Of a DNA stretch of 50,690 bases, positions 9,539-18,536 are shown piece after piece; position 1 is the stretch's first letter, and each line of letters begins with the position of its first letter. The stretch lies in NCBI GenBank assembly GCA_029246985.1, contig JAQWMC010000002.1:1-50690 (forward strand), given 5' to 3'. Both the position numbers and the translations under genes were made by a program. Origin of the DNA: Pirellulales bacterium. GTDB lineage: Bacteria > Planctomycetota > Planctomycetia > Pirellulales > UBA1268. Under the pieces are notes generated by a model that worked only from the letters and a program-made list of their open reading frames with translations, searched no databases and was not told where the DNA came from.

Positions 9539-10801
9539 ATGTCAAATCGCCAACCTGAGGATGCTGCTGTTGGGTTAAAAAAGAGTCAGTTTTTTGTTTC
9601 ACGACTTACTCCGTCACAACCAGGGGCACTCGGCATTGTTGGCCTGTATGGAGCCAAAGCGTGTCCGACTCTCAAAGCGTATTTTCATGCGTTCAAAGGC
9701 ACCTCGATCGAATCATTAGCTATTGGTCGTATTGCAGTTGGCCAATGGCATCACGAATTCTTGACCGGCAGGGAAGGTGTTCGTTCATTGGAGAGGGAGG
9801 GCGGTCAGCCTCAGGAAAGCCAGGAATGTGTTGTCTTGGTTCGAACAGGAGAAGATAGCTGGGAAATCCATTCTCATGGTGGCAGGGCTGTTGTTCATTC
9901 TTTTTTAGAGATTTTTGTGGCATCAGGTGCTGATGAAGTCTCATGGAATACGTGGCATGCCCGCTTACAAAAAGACCGTCGTGATACCACCATTCGAAAA
10001 CAGCTTGCTCAAGTTGATGGATCGTATGCAGCCCAAATACTTACGAGGCAGCTCGCGGGTTCCTTTCAGAAAGATATCAGACGAATTAAGCAAACACTCG
10101 ATACGACTCCGAGATGTATGGACCAAATCGTTGTTGCAAAAGCGGTTATCGACCGTTTGGAACGTGCTTCCCGAATTGGCTTACGTTTAGCACAACCTTG
10201 GCGAGTCATTTTATTGGGTCCGGTAAATGCTGGGAAAAGTAGTCTGATAAATGCACTGGTGGGATATGATCGAAGCATTGTTTCCCCCCATGCCGGAACA
10301 ACACGTGACGTGCTGGAGACGCGAGCTGTTATTGATGGGTGGTCAGTTAATTTCATCGACACAGCAGGTTTCCATATTGTCGACAATCAAAAGCAAGAAA
10401 TTAATGGAATTGAACAAAAGGGAATAGATCGAGCTGCGGTGGAAGCATTGAATGCTGATCTTATATTGCATGTTCAATCATTAGACCCATCGGCAGTAGA
10501 TGGTTTTTCAACAGCACAATTAGGCGATGCTCTTCCGCCATATATCAGCGTTGGTACAAAATTAGATTTATGCAGCAACAAGCAGTTATCTGAGCAGCCT
10601 CTTTCAGAACCAATGGTTCCAACATCTGCTCGCACTGGTCAAGGAATAGAACGTCTTATACAAGTCGTACTCGAAAAACTTGTTCCAGAAATAAAACATC
10701 AGCCAGATTGTTTTCTGGAAGGTGTCCCAGTATCACGAGAAGATATTGATGTCGTGAGAAAACTCCATCAACAAGTAGACGCTTACTCACGAGATTTGTG
10801 A
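9539..10801 (+). CDS. MnmE/TrmE-like GTPase lacking the C-terminal cysteine motif
   Basis: A 420-residue protein with MnmE-like architecture. An N-terminal part (about 20-125) includes a GALGIVGLYG opening and an IHSHGGRAVV segment, matching the CHGG region of MnmE. A helical middle and a G domain (about 222-375) follow, with G1 GPVNAGKSS, G2 region AGTTRD, G3 DTAG, G4 TKLD (usually NKxD) and G5 TSART. In MnmE this GTPase works with MnmG to modify the wobble uridine of certain tRNAs, and the protein ends in a CIGK motif whose Cys matters for that reaction. Here it ends in SRDL, with no Cys near the end, and is about 30-40 residues short. Its 3' end overlaps the Der gene by 19 bases tail to tail. 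It is either a divergent MnmE or a paralogue with another role. Confidence 0.75.
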   Translation: MSNRQPEDAAVGLKKSQFFVSRLTPSQPGALGIVGLYGAKACPTLKAYFHAFKGTSIESLAIGRIAVGQWHHEFLTGREGVRSLEREGGQPQESQECVVLVRTGEDSWEIHSHGGRAVVHSFLEIFVASGADEVSWNTWHARLQKDRRDTTIRKQLAQVDGSYAAQILTRQLAGSFQKDIRRIKQTLDTTPRCMDQIVVAKAVIDRLERASRIGLRLAQPWRVILLGPVNAGKSSLINALVGYDRSIVSPHAGTTRDVLETRAVIDGWSVNFIDTAGFHIVDNQKQEINGIEQKGIDRAAVEALNADLILHVQSLDPSAVDGFSTAQLGDALPPYISVGTKLDLCSNKQLSEQPLSEPMVPTSARTGQGIERLIQVVLEKLVPEIKHQPDCFLEGVPVSREDIDVVRKLHQQVDAYSRDL

Positions 10802-12123
10802 TTACGCACTAAAAGTTTTATTGGTACTTCAGTAAATGGAGCATTCTTTCGGAGTGATGAAAGAAGGTACCTTTTGTAAGGTGCACTGAGGCTTTCAGGA
10901 GAGCTCGTCGAAAGAACAATTGTTGGTGGAGCAGTATCAACCTGCGTAGCGAAATAGATGCGTACAGGCCGGCCTCGGCGATCGGCAGGGGGTCGGGTAG
11001 CTTGAGTGGCCGCGTGAATGATTGTATTCAGCGCCGCTGTTGGGACTCGAGCCTGACTCTGGCGAAAGAGTCGTTGCGTTGTGTCGATTGCTGCTTTGAC
11101 ATTACGTCCGGTCGTGGCGGTCACAAATGCAATAGGAGCCCACGGCATTGTACGGAACGTGTCACGAAGGTATTGCGCCCATTCACTTCTTTCTACATCT
11201 CCAGCGTATAAGTCCCACTTGTTGACAACAAAAAGAACAGGTTTCTGCTGCTCGACAATGAGATCAACGAGTTGTTTGTCAACTTTTCCCACGGGCTCTG
11301 TTGCATCGAAAAGCATGAGAACTACATCAGCGCGGCGAATACTTCTTTCGGCGCGGTGGGTTGAGTAAAAGTCGATATCACTTTTGCGGCTTTTGGTTCT
11401 CCGAAGTCCGGGCGTGTCAATTGCAAGGAAAGAGTGCCCGTCTACTTCAAAACGAACATCAATGCTGTCGCGTGTAGTCCCTGCGATCGGGCTGGCAATT
11501 ACTCGTTCTTCTTTTGCGAGAGCATTCACAAACGTACTTTTTCCAACATTTCTGCGGCCAACAATTGCTACCTTCATTTCTGGAAGAGCTGTTGTGGTCG
11601 CGTCGTCATTTCCTATGGTTGCCGGAAGAAGTGTTGTAATTGCTTCAACTAATTCATCGCGGTGACGGTTCTGTTTCGTACTTGTAACAATTGGCGAACC
11701 AAATCCGAGTTCATCAAAGTCATGACCTAAGACATCATATTTTTCATCATCAGACTTATTTGCTACCAGAAGAACATTGGCGCCTGACTGTCGCAGTCGT
11801 AGAGCTACTTCTCCATCTGCCGGAACACGACCAGTTCGGATGTCAACTACGAAAACCACTACTCCAGCTGTAGCCAAGCCAGCTTCTATCTGCATGTCGA
11901 TCTGCTCAGTCAATCCATCTGGGTCGTCAAAGCCCATGCCACCGGTATCTATGAGATCAATTATCTTTTCACCACATTCAATCCGTTGGGTGAGACGGTC
12001 TCGAGTAACACCTGCAGTCGGATCTTCAATTGCGATTCGTCGCTGAGAAAGCCAATTGAAAATACTCGATTTTCCAACGTTTGGCCTGCCGACGATAACG
12101 ACCTGCTGAGTAGAAGAGGACAT
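10783..12123 (-). CDS. der: ribosome biogenesis GTPase Der (EngA)
   Basis: A 446-residue tandem GTPase, the usual length for Der, which assists assembly of the 50S ribosomal subunit. The first G domain has GRPNVGKSS near residue 11, DPTAGVTRD, DTGG and NKSD. The second has GRRNVGKST near residue 189, AGTTRDS, DTPG and NKWD. A C-terminal KH-like domain follows from about residue 350. Two G domains in tandem plus the KH-like end are diagnostic. The gene is convergent with the MnmE-like GTPase, and the two coding ends overlap by 19 bases. The mtnA gene lies upstream on the same strand, 41 bases away. The start is ATG with no obvious Shine-Dalgarno site. Confidence 0.97.
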   Translation of the reverse strand: MSSSTQQVVIVGRPNVGKSSIFNWLSQRRIAIEDPTAGVTRDRLTQRIECGEKIIDLIDTGGMGFDDPDGLTEQIDMQIEAGLATAGVVVFVVDIRTGRVPADGEVALRLRQSGANVLLVANKSDDEKYDVLGHDFDELGFGSPIVTSTKQNRHRDELVEAITTLLPATIGNDDATTTALPEMKVAIVGRRNVGKSTFVNALAKEERVIASPIAGTTRDSIDVRFEVDGHSFLAIDTPGLRRTKSRKSDIDFYSTHRAERSIRRADVVLMLFDATEPVGKVDKQLVDLIVEQQKPVLFVVNKWDLYAGDVERSEWAQYLRDTFRTMPWAPIAFVTATTGRNVKAAIDTTQRLFRQSQARVPTAALNTIIHAATQATRPPADRRGRPVRIYFATQVDTAPPTIVLSTSSPESLSAPYKRYLLSSLRKNAPFTEVPIKLLVRNHKSRE

Positions 12124-12164
12124 GCTTTGAGTGTTCGCAGGGAGGTTTTGTTTATCTAGTACGG

Positions 12165-13244
12165 CTAGGGGCAGTCGGTTAGTACCGCTGCAACTGTTTG
12201 TTCATTTACATTTCTAATAATACCACGCTCGGTGATTATCGCTGTGATGAGGTGAGCTGGTGTGACGTCGAAGGCCGGATTATAGCCGCGAGCTGATGCT
12301 GGAGTAGATTGAAAGCCAAACGGCTGAAGGATTTCATTTTCGTCGCGTTCTTCGATCGGTATTTCATCGCCGGCTTGAAGGGTGAGATCAAATGTACTCG
12401 ATGGGGCTGCAACAAAGAATGGAACATTGTGAGCCTTGGCTAATAAAGCGAGACCGTACGTCCCAATTTTATTAGCAGTATCTCCATTTGCTGTGATCCG
12501 ATCAGCTCCAACAATACAGCAGCCTATGTGCTTTGTTTTCAAAAGGTGCGCGGCAGCTGCATCTGCAAGCACAGTTACTGGTATTTTTCGTTGGGTGAGT
12601 TCCCAGGCGGTAAGCCGAGCGCCTTGCAGCAAAGGCCGGGTTTCATCGGCGAATACGTGAAAACGATGACCTTGCTCCCAAGCAGTGACAATCACACCAA
12701 GTGCAGTGCCAATGCCACCAGTTGCCAAAGCTCCTGTATTGCAATGGGTTAGAAGGTCGCCATCAGGAAGAATTGAAGCACCATGCTCACCAATTTTTTC
12801 ACAGAGATGCTGGTCTTCTTCCTGAATTCGCTTCGCTTCGGCAAGCACAGCCTTTGATAAGTTTGAAAACTCTGGATTTTCGCCTGCATTTAAAATGAGA
12901 CGTTCAATTCGCTGGATCGCCCAGCGGAGGTTTACAGCAGTCGGCCTCGAGGTTGCAAGATCCTCTGCACGTTGTTGAATGTATGCAATCTTTTTCTTGC
13001 TTGAATCCTCAAGGAGCATCGCCTGATGAACTGCCAGTACCATTCCATAGGCGCCGGCAATACCGATTGCAGGTGCACCTCGCACTCTCAATAATTTAAT
13101 CGATTCAACTACCGCCGGAACATCTTTGCAGACAATATTTTTGATCTGAGTTGGAAGTTTGGTCTGATCGAGGATTTCAAGGTGGCCGTCACTATCACCC
13201 TGCCAGCAGACAGTGTTAATTTCATTCGAAAGGTGTGTGTTCAT
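12165..13244 (-). CDS. mtnA: S-methyl-5-thioribose-1-phosphate isomerase
   Basis: A 359-residue protein of the eIF2B/MtnA family. It would interconvert methylthioribose 1-phosphate and methylthioribulose 1-phosphate in the cytoplasmic methionine salvage pathway. Diagnostic stretches are RVRGAPAIGIAGAYG near residue 54, LTHCNTGALATGG with the catalytic Cys near 167, GADRITANGDTANKIGTYG near 246 with the conserved Asp, and PFFVAAPSSTFD near 276. The length matches the family. No other methionine-salvage gene is nearby. It lies 41 bases upstream of der on the same strand, and the ald gene lies 87 bases further upstream, so the minus-strand genes could be one loose unit. Confidence 0.95.
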   Translation of the reverse strand: MNTHLSNEINTVCWQGDSDGHLEILDQTKLPTQIKNIVCKDVPAVVESIKLLRVRGAPAIGIAGAYGMVLAVHQAMLLEDSSKKKIAYIQQRAEDLATSRPTAVNLRWAIQRIERLILNAGENPEFSNLSKAVLAEAKRIQEEDQHLCEKIGEHGASILPDGDLLTHCNTGALATGGIGTALGVIVTAWEQGHRFHVFADETRPLLQGARLTAWELTQRKIPVTVLADAAAAHLLKTKHIGCCIVGADRITANGDTANKIGTYGLALLAKAHNVPFFVAAPSSTFDLTLQAGDEIPIEERDENEILQPFGFQSTPASARGYNPAFDVTPAHLITAIITERGIIRNVNEQTVAAVLTDCP

Positions 13245-13331
13245 TGTGATTGAATTAATCCGTTACTGATTTCCGATGATTGTTGCTGGCTGAAAAGGCT
13301 GCTGTACTAGAATAATGCAGTGCATCGGTGC

Positions 13332-14447
13332 TTACTTGTTGGAGAAAGGATTTGGGCTGCAGGGGAGATTAAATGATTTTGCTACAGCAGGCTCAATAAG
13401 TTTGCCATCGAAGACGTTGACAGCCGTCTGAATTGCTCGGCTTGTACGTGCGGCGTCCATGATCCCTTCGTTAGCAAGTGTGAGAACGTAGGGGTGTGTA
13501 GCGTTACACAGGGCGTACGTGCTTGTCCGTCCGACAGCGCCTGGCATATTTGTCACACAATAATGAACTACGTTATCAACAACAAATGTTGGCTCGGCAT
13601 GTGATGTTGGGCGGCTCGTGGCAATACAGCCACCTTGGTCAATTGCGACATCGATAATAACAGACCCGGGTTTCATAAGACGCAAATCATTGCGTTCAAT
13701 AAGGTGTGGTGCACGGGCGCCAGGGATCAGCACACTGCCGATTATGAGATCAGCACGGCCAAGCCATTCTCGGATGGTATGACGATCAGAATACAAGCAA
13801 TCAATATTTGGCGGAGTGACGTCATCGAGATAGCGAAGCCGTTCAAGATTCGTATCCAGGAGACCAATGTTTGCACCAAAACCCGCTGCTACTTTTGCCG
13901 CGTTGGCCCCAACGGTACCGGCTCCAAGGACAAGAACATTAGCAGGCGGTACACCCGGGACACCCCCGAGCAGAATGCCTCGTCCCATTTGAGGTTTCTC
14001 AAGGTACTTTGCACCTTCCTGGATACTCATTCTTCCAGCCACTTCGCTCATCGGTTTCAGCAGTGGTAACGCTCCCTGTTCGTCACGAAGTGTTTCGTAT
14101 GCGACGGCAGTGGCCCCTGTCTCGAGGAAACGTTCTGTCAATTCCTGATCAGCAGCGAAATGAAAGTACGTGAATACAATCTGCTGAGGCCGAATAAGTG
14201 ATATTTCTTTTGGTTGGGGTTCTTTGACTTTGACAATGAGATCAGCTGAGCCGAAAACTTCATCCGCGGTGTCAACTAGAAGCGCACCGCACTCTTCGTA
14301 CGCACTGTCAGATAGTCCGGAGCCACTCCCTGCTGTTTTTTGCAGCGTAACAGTATGGCCGGCCCGCACCAACTCTTCGACCCCAACAGGAAGAATCGCG
14401 ACGCGATATTCGTCCTTCTTCGTTTCCTTTGGGATACCAATTTTCAT
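13332..14447 (-). CDS. ald: alanine dehydrogenase
   Basis: A 371-residue NAD-dependent enzyme that interconverts L-alanine with pyruvate and ammonia in the cytoplasm. It opens with MKIGIPKETKKDEYRVA, the family signature, then LIVKVKEPQ (substrate Lys near 75) and FTYFHFAAD (catalytic His near 96). A Rossmann segment, VLVLGAGTVGANAAKVA, lies near 170, and a VVDNVVHYCVTNMPGAV stretch near 285. The length equals the family norm. The start is well supported: GGAGG lies 8 bases before the ATG. That site directly follows the stop codon of the Gfo/Idh/MocA gene 18 bases upstream, so the two are almost surely cotranscribed. It may supply alanine or release ammonia; the direction cannot be read from sequence. 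Confidence 0.96.
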   Translation of the reverse strand: MKIGIPKETKKDEYRVAILPVGVEELVRAGHTVTLQKTAGSGSGLSDSAYEECGALLVDTADEVFGSADLIVKVKEPQPKEISLIRPQQIVFTYFHFAADQELTERFLETGATAVAYETLRDEQGALPLLKPMSEVAGRMSIQEGAKYLEKPQMGRGILLGGVPGVPPANVLVLGAGTVGANAAKVAAGFGANIGLLDTNLERLRYLDDVTPPNIDCLYSDRHTIREWLGRADLIIGSVLIPGARAPHLIERNDLRLMKPGSVIIDVAIDQGGCIATSRPTSHAEPTFVVDNVVHYCVTNMPGAVGRTSTYALCNATHPYVLTLANEGIMDAARTSRAIQTAVNVFDGKLIEPAVAKSFNLPCSPNPFSNK

Positions 14448-14465
14448 ACGCTGTGCCTCCGTAAC

Positions 14466-15818
14466 TTAGGAGGTCATTTTCTTCGCAAGCTTATAGGTTG
14501 CTGGCATAGGCAACGAATAGTTGCCATCTTTATCCGGAACGACAGGTGGAGTTGACTCCCAGGTCAGGTTATCAGGCATCAGGTTGTAATCAGCAGCCAG
14601 AAGCTTCTCATATTCCTGTGGCTTGCCACTGTACGTTGCCGTTCGACCAAGAACTGCGGAAAAGGTTGAGGTTGCCCCATAGTAGGCGTTGTTGAGTGGC
14701 GTATCGTTACGAATAGCTGCCTGAAGTTCGTTGTGTTCAACCTGATACGGGTTCGTGGAGCCACCGGCATCTTTACTCTTTGACTTGGTCGGTCCTTCGT
14801 ACTTCCAAAGAACTTTGCCAGAATAATCTGTTATTTCACCAATTTTCACAAATCCCTTTGTTCCCTGGAATTCTTCATTCACGCGGTTCTGGCCACCCGG
14901 GAATTGTCGGCATTGACTGGCAATGCGGACGCCATTGGGATAACTGAAATTCACAGCATGGTGATCATAAATCTCACTTGGCTGTCCAACCACTCTGTTC
15001 TGCTTTCCTCCAACGCCGTAGGCCGATTCAGGAAGCATGTCCAGGAACCAGTTTGCAACGTCAATGTTATGAACATGCTGTTCACAAATGTGGTCACCAC
15101 AGAGCCAATTGAAGTGATACCAGTTGTGAACCTGGAATTGCATTTCATTCATATCGGCTTCTCGTTTTCGGTACCAGATGCCGCTGCCATTCCAGTAAAC
15201 TTGACCACCGATAATATCACCAACCATACCATCACGAACGCGTTTGATTGTTTCCCGATAGCTAGCCTGATAGTGACGCTGCAGTCCAACAACGACCTTT
15301 CGGTTCATTTCATCAGCCTTCTTTGCAACCTCGAGCACAAGACGAGCTCCAGCACTGTCAACACAAACGGGCTTTTCCATGAACACATGTTTGCCTGCGT
15401 TGATAGCGGCTTCGAAGTGGTACGGACGAAAGCCAGGAGGAGTAGCAAGAATGACAAGATCACAATGATCAAGAACCTTCTTGTACGCATCGAGTCCATG
15501 GAACTGCCGCTCTTTCGGGAGATCGACTTTGTCTTTCATTTTCTCCACTGCTCGAAGCGTCCGGCTAATATTGCTTTCGAAGGCATCCGCAACAGCAGTC
15601 ACTTTGATATTTGAACCATTTACGCTCAGAGCCTGCGTTAAAGCTCCAGTGCCTCGTCCGCCGCAACCAACGAGACCGATTCGAATAACTTCGGTGGACT
15701 GAGTTTGGGCATGTACTCCTCGCATCGAAGCAATTGCTCCGCCAGCAACGGTGGCAATCTTTACGGCATTGCGTCTGGAAAAACGCGGACTATCAGAGTT
15801 TGGTGCGCTGCTGGACAT
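14466..15818 (-). CDS. Tat-exported Gfo/Idh/MocA family oxidoreductase
   Basis: A 450-residue protein with a twin-arginine signal (SRRNAVKIA, about 14-22, followed by a hydrophobic Ala/Gly stretch and an Ala-X-Ala-like end near 38). A Rossmann domain follows with IGLVGCGGRGTGAL near 47, and the EKP motif with the family's conserved Lys occurs in FMEKPVCVD near 150. The C-terminal domain has the beta-sheet substrate-binding fold of the family. Such proteins oxidise or isomerise sugars or polyols with NAD(P); the substrate is not predictable here. Planctomycetes carry many Tat-exported members. The ATG has AGGAG 6 bases upstream, an unusually good site for this window. The gene lies 18 bases upstream of ald. 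Confidence 0.92.
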   Translation of the reverse strand: MSSSAPNSDSPRFSRRNAVKIATVAGGAIASMRGVHAQTQSTEVIRIGLVGCGGRGTGALTQALSVNGSNIKVTAVADAFESNISRTLRAVEKMKDKVDLPKERQFHGLDAYKKVLDHCDLVILATPPGFRPYHFEAAINAGKHVFMEKPVCVDSAGARLVLEVAKKADEMNRKVVVGLQRHYQASYRETIKRVRDGMVGDIIGGQVYWNGSGIWYRKREADMNEMQFQVHNWYHFNWLCGDHICEQHVHNIDVANWFLDMLPESAYGVGGKQNRVVGQPSEIYDHHAVNFSYPNGVRIASQCRQFPGGQNRVNEEFQGTKGFVKIGEITDYSGKVLWKYEGPTKSKSKDAGGSTNPYQVEHNELQAAIRNDTPLNNAYYGATSTFSAVLGRTATYSGKPQEYEKLLAADYNLMPDNLTWESTPPVVPDKDGNYSLPMPATYKLAKKMTS

Positions 15819-15975
15819 GGTCGTCTCCTGCGAGGATATTTGACTTGGGAAAATCCGTTTTAAGGCAATTCAAAAGAAAATGTCATGAGCAGTCGAGGCT
15901 TACAGCCCCGACCGCAAGATTCGTAACAAAGATACCGGCTTGCCAGCCACTTGCACAGGTGGCAGCCAAACATCC

Positions 15976-16314
15976 CTAGTATGCAGGGATTGAAGAATCA
16001 ATTTCATTCCTCCACGCTTCAATGCCGCCCTTGAGACTCTGGGCATTGTCAAAGCCGTGTTCTCGTAGCCATTTCGCTACACGGAGGCTCCGGACTCCGT
16101 GGTGGCAGTGCACAACGAGACGTTTTTGCTTCCAAGGCTCTAGTTCATCCAATCTTCCGGGGATTTCCTGCATCGGGATGAGCTTGGATTGAGCAATTTT
16201 TGCTATCGAATATTCTTCTTCTGTTCGGCAGTCAAGCAAGAGGCAATCAGCTTGTTTTGAAGTATCAAGCAGTGTTGAGGCGTCGCTTGGAATAATTTCT
16301 GTTGGTAAAGTCAT
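15976..16314 (-). CDS. single-domain rhodanese-like sulfurtransferase
   Basis: A 112-residue single rhodanese domain. The active-site loop is HCHHGVRS, with the catalytic Cys near residue 71, and the domain ends with the typical GGIEAWRNEID segment. Rhodaneses pass sulfane sulfur to acceptors such as cyanide, thioredoxin or sulfur-carrier proteins; the partner here is unknown. I start at the ATG at 16314. A longer frame could begin at a GTG at 16428, but it would add 38 residues with no rhodanese similarity and overlap the divergent CCA-adding enzyme gene. A 6-bp stem, ATCCCT/AGGGAT (15972-15990), overlaps the stop codon but has no T-tract. The 157 bases to the next gene downstream hold nothing else I recognise. 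Confidence 0.88.
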   Translation of the reverse strand: MTLPTEIIPSDASTLLDTSKQADCLLLDCRTEEEYSIAKIAQSKLIPMQEIPGRLDELEPWKQKRLVVHCHHGVRSLRVAKWLREHGFDNAQSLKGGIEAWRNEIDSSIPAY

Positions 16315-16421
16315 AGTTAAAAGTTTATCGAAATACGGATCGTCACGGCTAGTGGGTGCTGTTGATTGTACGCTCAATGTATCCACAATGGTGAGAATAT
16401 ACTGAAAGGTCAAGCTGCAAG

Positions 16422-17684
16422 ATGCCACTCAGTCACATTGATCCTATTGCTGCCCGTATGTTTGCTGTCGAGGTTGTAGAGAAACTTCGACAGCAAGGAT
16501 ATGAAGCAGTGTGGGCTGGGGGATGTGTTCGTGATCAGTTATTAGATCGAGTCCCGATGGATTATGACGTCGCAACGTCTGCCCACCCGGATAGCGTCAG
16601 AGAACTTTTTGGTCGTAGGCACACGATCGCTATCGGCGCTGCATTTGGTGTGATCACAGTAATCGGATCGAAAGCATCTGGGAATGTAGAGGTTGCGACA
16701 TACCGTTCTGATGCCGAGTACATTGATGGACGTCGTCCGATAGGAGTCACTTTCTGCAATGCGCAGGAAGATGCTCTTCGCCGTGATTTTACAATCAATG
16801 GCCTCTTCTTTGATCCGGTTGGAGGAGTTGTTGTTGACTACGTGGGGGGGCAGCGGGATTTGCACGAAGGAATTATTCGTGCTATCGGTGACCCAGCCAT
16901 GAGATTTGGAGAGGATCATCTCCGAATGTTACGGGCTGTGCGTTTTTCAGCAAACTTTGAATTTCCATTGGAATCTCAGACTCGGGATGCCATCGATCGG
17001 TTCGCATATCAACTTGCATTAGTCAGCCCAGAACGGTTGGCTGCGGAGCTTCGGTTGATGTTTTCACGGGAAGGCCGTGGTCAGGCGCTACGGCTTCTGG
17101 TAGGCACCGGCCTCGTGAATCCATTGTTCGGTGGCCGATTGAACAAAACCGAGTCTTTCTGGTCGAGTGCGTCGGATGCTCTTGATGCCCTTTGTGAGCC
17201 GAGTCTGCCATTGGCCATGGCAATTCTTTGCCGCGAGGAGCCTGAATCAGTTGTTGCAATATGTAATCATCTCCGACTCTCAAATCTTGAACGAAGGCTT
17301 GCAGTTTGGTTAGTCAAGGCACTTTCTGTTTTTCGATCAAAGGATTTTGTGTCTAATTATGCACGTGCCCCGTGGTCTCTACTTCAGCCATGGCTGGCCC
17401 ACGAATGGCGATTTCATTTAGCTGATCTCATGGCATCACTTGCCGTGAGTAATTACTTTTCATCAGAAAATGTGGCATGGGTTAGTAATCAGGTGCAGCG
17501 GACTGACGCCGAACTCAATCCTTCCCACCTGCTCCGTGGCAATGATTTACTACAAATCGGTGTTCCATCAGGACCACTTGTTGGACATCTTTTGAATCAA
17601 TTGCGATTGTTGCAACTTGATAAAAAAATCGAATCACGCGAGGCTGCCGTTAAGTGGGTGGAGCAACAGTGCGTCAATGAGTAA
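16422..17684 (+). CDS. cca: CCA-adding enzyme / tRNA nucleotidyltransferase
   Basis: A 420-residue class II nucleotidyltransferase of the CCA/poly(A) polymerase family. Motif A is GGCVRDQLLDRVPMDYDVAT (residues 32-51), with the metal-binding Asp pair in DYD. An RRDFTINGLFFDP motif near 121 and a GDPAMRFGEDHLRMLRAVRF motif near 159 follow, the latter joining catalytic and neck domains. Such enzymes add or repair the 3' CCA of tRNAs. The one tRNA gene in this window, tRNA-Ala, lacks an encoded CCA, which fits a need for CCA addition. A poly(A) polymerase or A-adding role cannot be excluded from sequence alone. The gene is divergent from the rhodanese gene and convergent with scpB, whose stop lies 24 bases away. 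Confidence 0.93.
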   Translation: MPLSHIDPIAARMFAVEVVEKLRQQGYEAVWAGGCVRDQLLDRVPMDYDVATSAHPDSVRELFGRRHTIAIGAAFGVITVIGSKASGNVEVATYRSDAEYIDGRRPIGVTFCNAQEDALRRDFTINGLFFDPVGGVVVDYVGGQRDLHEGIIRAIGDPAMRFGEDHLRMLRAVRFSANFEFPLESQTRDAIDRFAYQLALVSPERLAAELRLMFSREGRGQALRLLVGTGLVNPLFGGRLNKTESFWSSASDALDALCEPSLPLAMAILCREEPESVVAICNHLRLSNLERRLAVWLVKALSVFRSKDFVSNYARAPWSLLQPWLAHEWRFHLADLMASLAVSNYFSSENVAWVSNQVQRTDAELNPSHLLRGNDLLQIGVPSGPLVGHLLNQLRLLQLDKKIESREAAVKWVEQQCVNE

Positions 17685-17708
17685 TACCGCCGTATGCTAA
17701 TTCAATAG

Positions 17709-18497
17709 TCATCGCGGTGGCTCATGTGGATCAGGAAGATCAGAGAGGGAACGGAGTTGGAAAACTTCGAGGAATCGTGGTGTCGTACGATAGCACGGTA
17801 TCTCTTCTTGACCATCGTCACGTGGAAGTTTGACTAGCTCGAGTAAACCACGACGCACCAGTTGTCGCATAACCGCAGGAGTGGCATCACATCCGAGTCG
17901 TGTCAAATCGTCTCGGGCCACTGGTTGGTTCCAGGCGACAACAGCCAAAGCATCAAGTGCTCCTGCATCAAGTCGTACACGACGGGTTTTGGCCTCGAGG
18001 ACGGCACCGTATTGACGAAACTCTTTTCGGAGTCGAAGCAACCAGCCTGTTCCCTCAGACACAACTTCGTAAGGGCACCCATTGGTTTCGTAATGATGAG
18101 CAAGATCTCGGGCAAATTCATCAATTTCTGTCGAACGAACTCCCCGCATGAGGCTCGCGACCCTTTCACTTGAGAGTGGTTGCCCCTCGGGTAAACCAAC
18201 AAATAGAAGAGCTTCAAGAATCGATTGTGGGTTCACACGGCATGAAGGTGTGTGTGATACATCGACATCGCTTCCCAACTCGTCAAGGTCTGGTGACGTG
18301 TCGACCTCAACGACCTCTTGAGTGCCTTTTATTGCCGTCTCGTACGGGTCTTGCTCACCCATCATGGCGGCAAAAGCCTGTGCTAATCGATCGATCGACA
18401 GTCCTCCTTCAGCCGGAGGCCCATCAAATCCACCCGGTGTTTTTTTTGCCTTCCGTGGCTCATCTGTCACGAGTTGCATTCCTGTTCTTTTCGGCAC
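17709..18497 (-). CDS. scpB: SMC-Scp complex subunit ScpB
   Basis: A 262-residue segregation and condensation protein B. The winged-helix part begins at about residue 90 with SILEALLFVGLPEGQPLS and continues through RLDAGALDALAVVAWNQPVAR, the conserved second winged-helix core, to a C-terminal TTPRFLEVFQL segment. ScpB binds ScpA and SMC to form the complex that compacts and segregates the chromosome. It is longer than typical ScpB (about 180-200 residues) because of an N-terminal extension of about 85 residues rich in Pro, Glu and Asp, probably disordered. No scpA or smc lies in the window. It is convergent with the CCA-adding enzyme gene and 39 bases downstream of the sugar isomerase gene. 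Confidence 0.92.
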   Translation of the reverse strand: MPKRTGMQLVTDEPRKAKKTPGGFDGPPAEGGLSIDRLAQAFAAMMGEQDPYETAIKGTQEVVEVDTSPDLDELGSDVDVSHTPSCRVNPQSILEALLFVGLPEGQPLSSERVASLMRGVRSTEIDEFARDLAHHYETNGCPYEVVSEGTGWLLRLRKEFRQYGAVLEAKTRRVRLDAGALDALAVVAWNQPVARDDLTRLGCDATPAVMRQLVRRGLLELVKLPRDDGQEEIPCYRTTPRFLEVFQLRSLSDLPDPHEPPR

Positions 18498-18536
18498 TCA
18501 TTGAGTGAGTCCGTAACCCGTCGAGGTCACGTCTGA

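Noticed and set aside
14904..15614. 236-codon plus-strand frame
   Set aside because: It lies wholly antisense to the Gfo/Idh/MocA gene, which has a Tat signal, EKP motif and good ribosome-binding site.
15972..15990. Terminator overlapping the rhodanese stop codon
   Set aside because: The 6-bp stem has only GTTTGG after it on the minus strand, with no T-tract.
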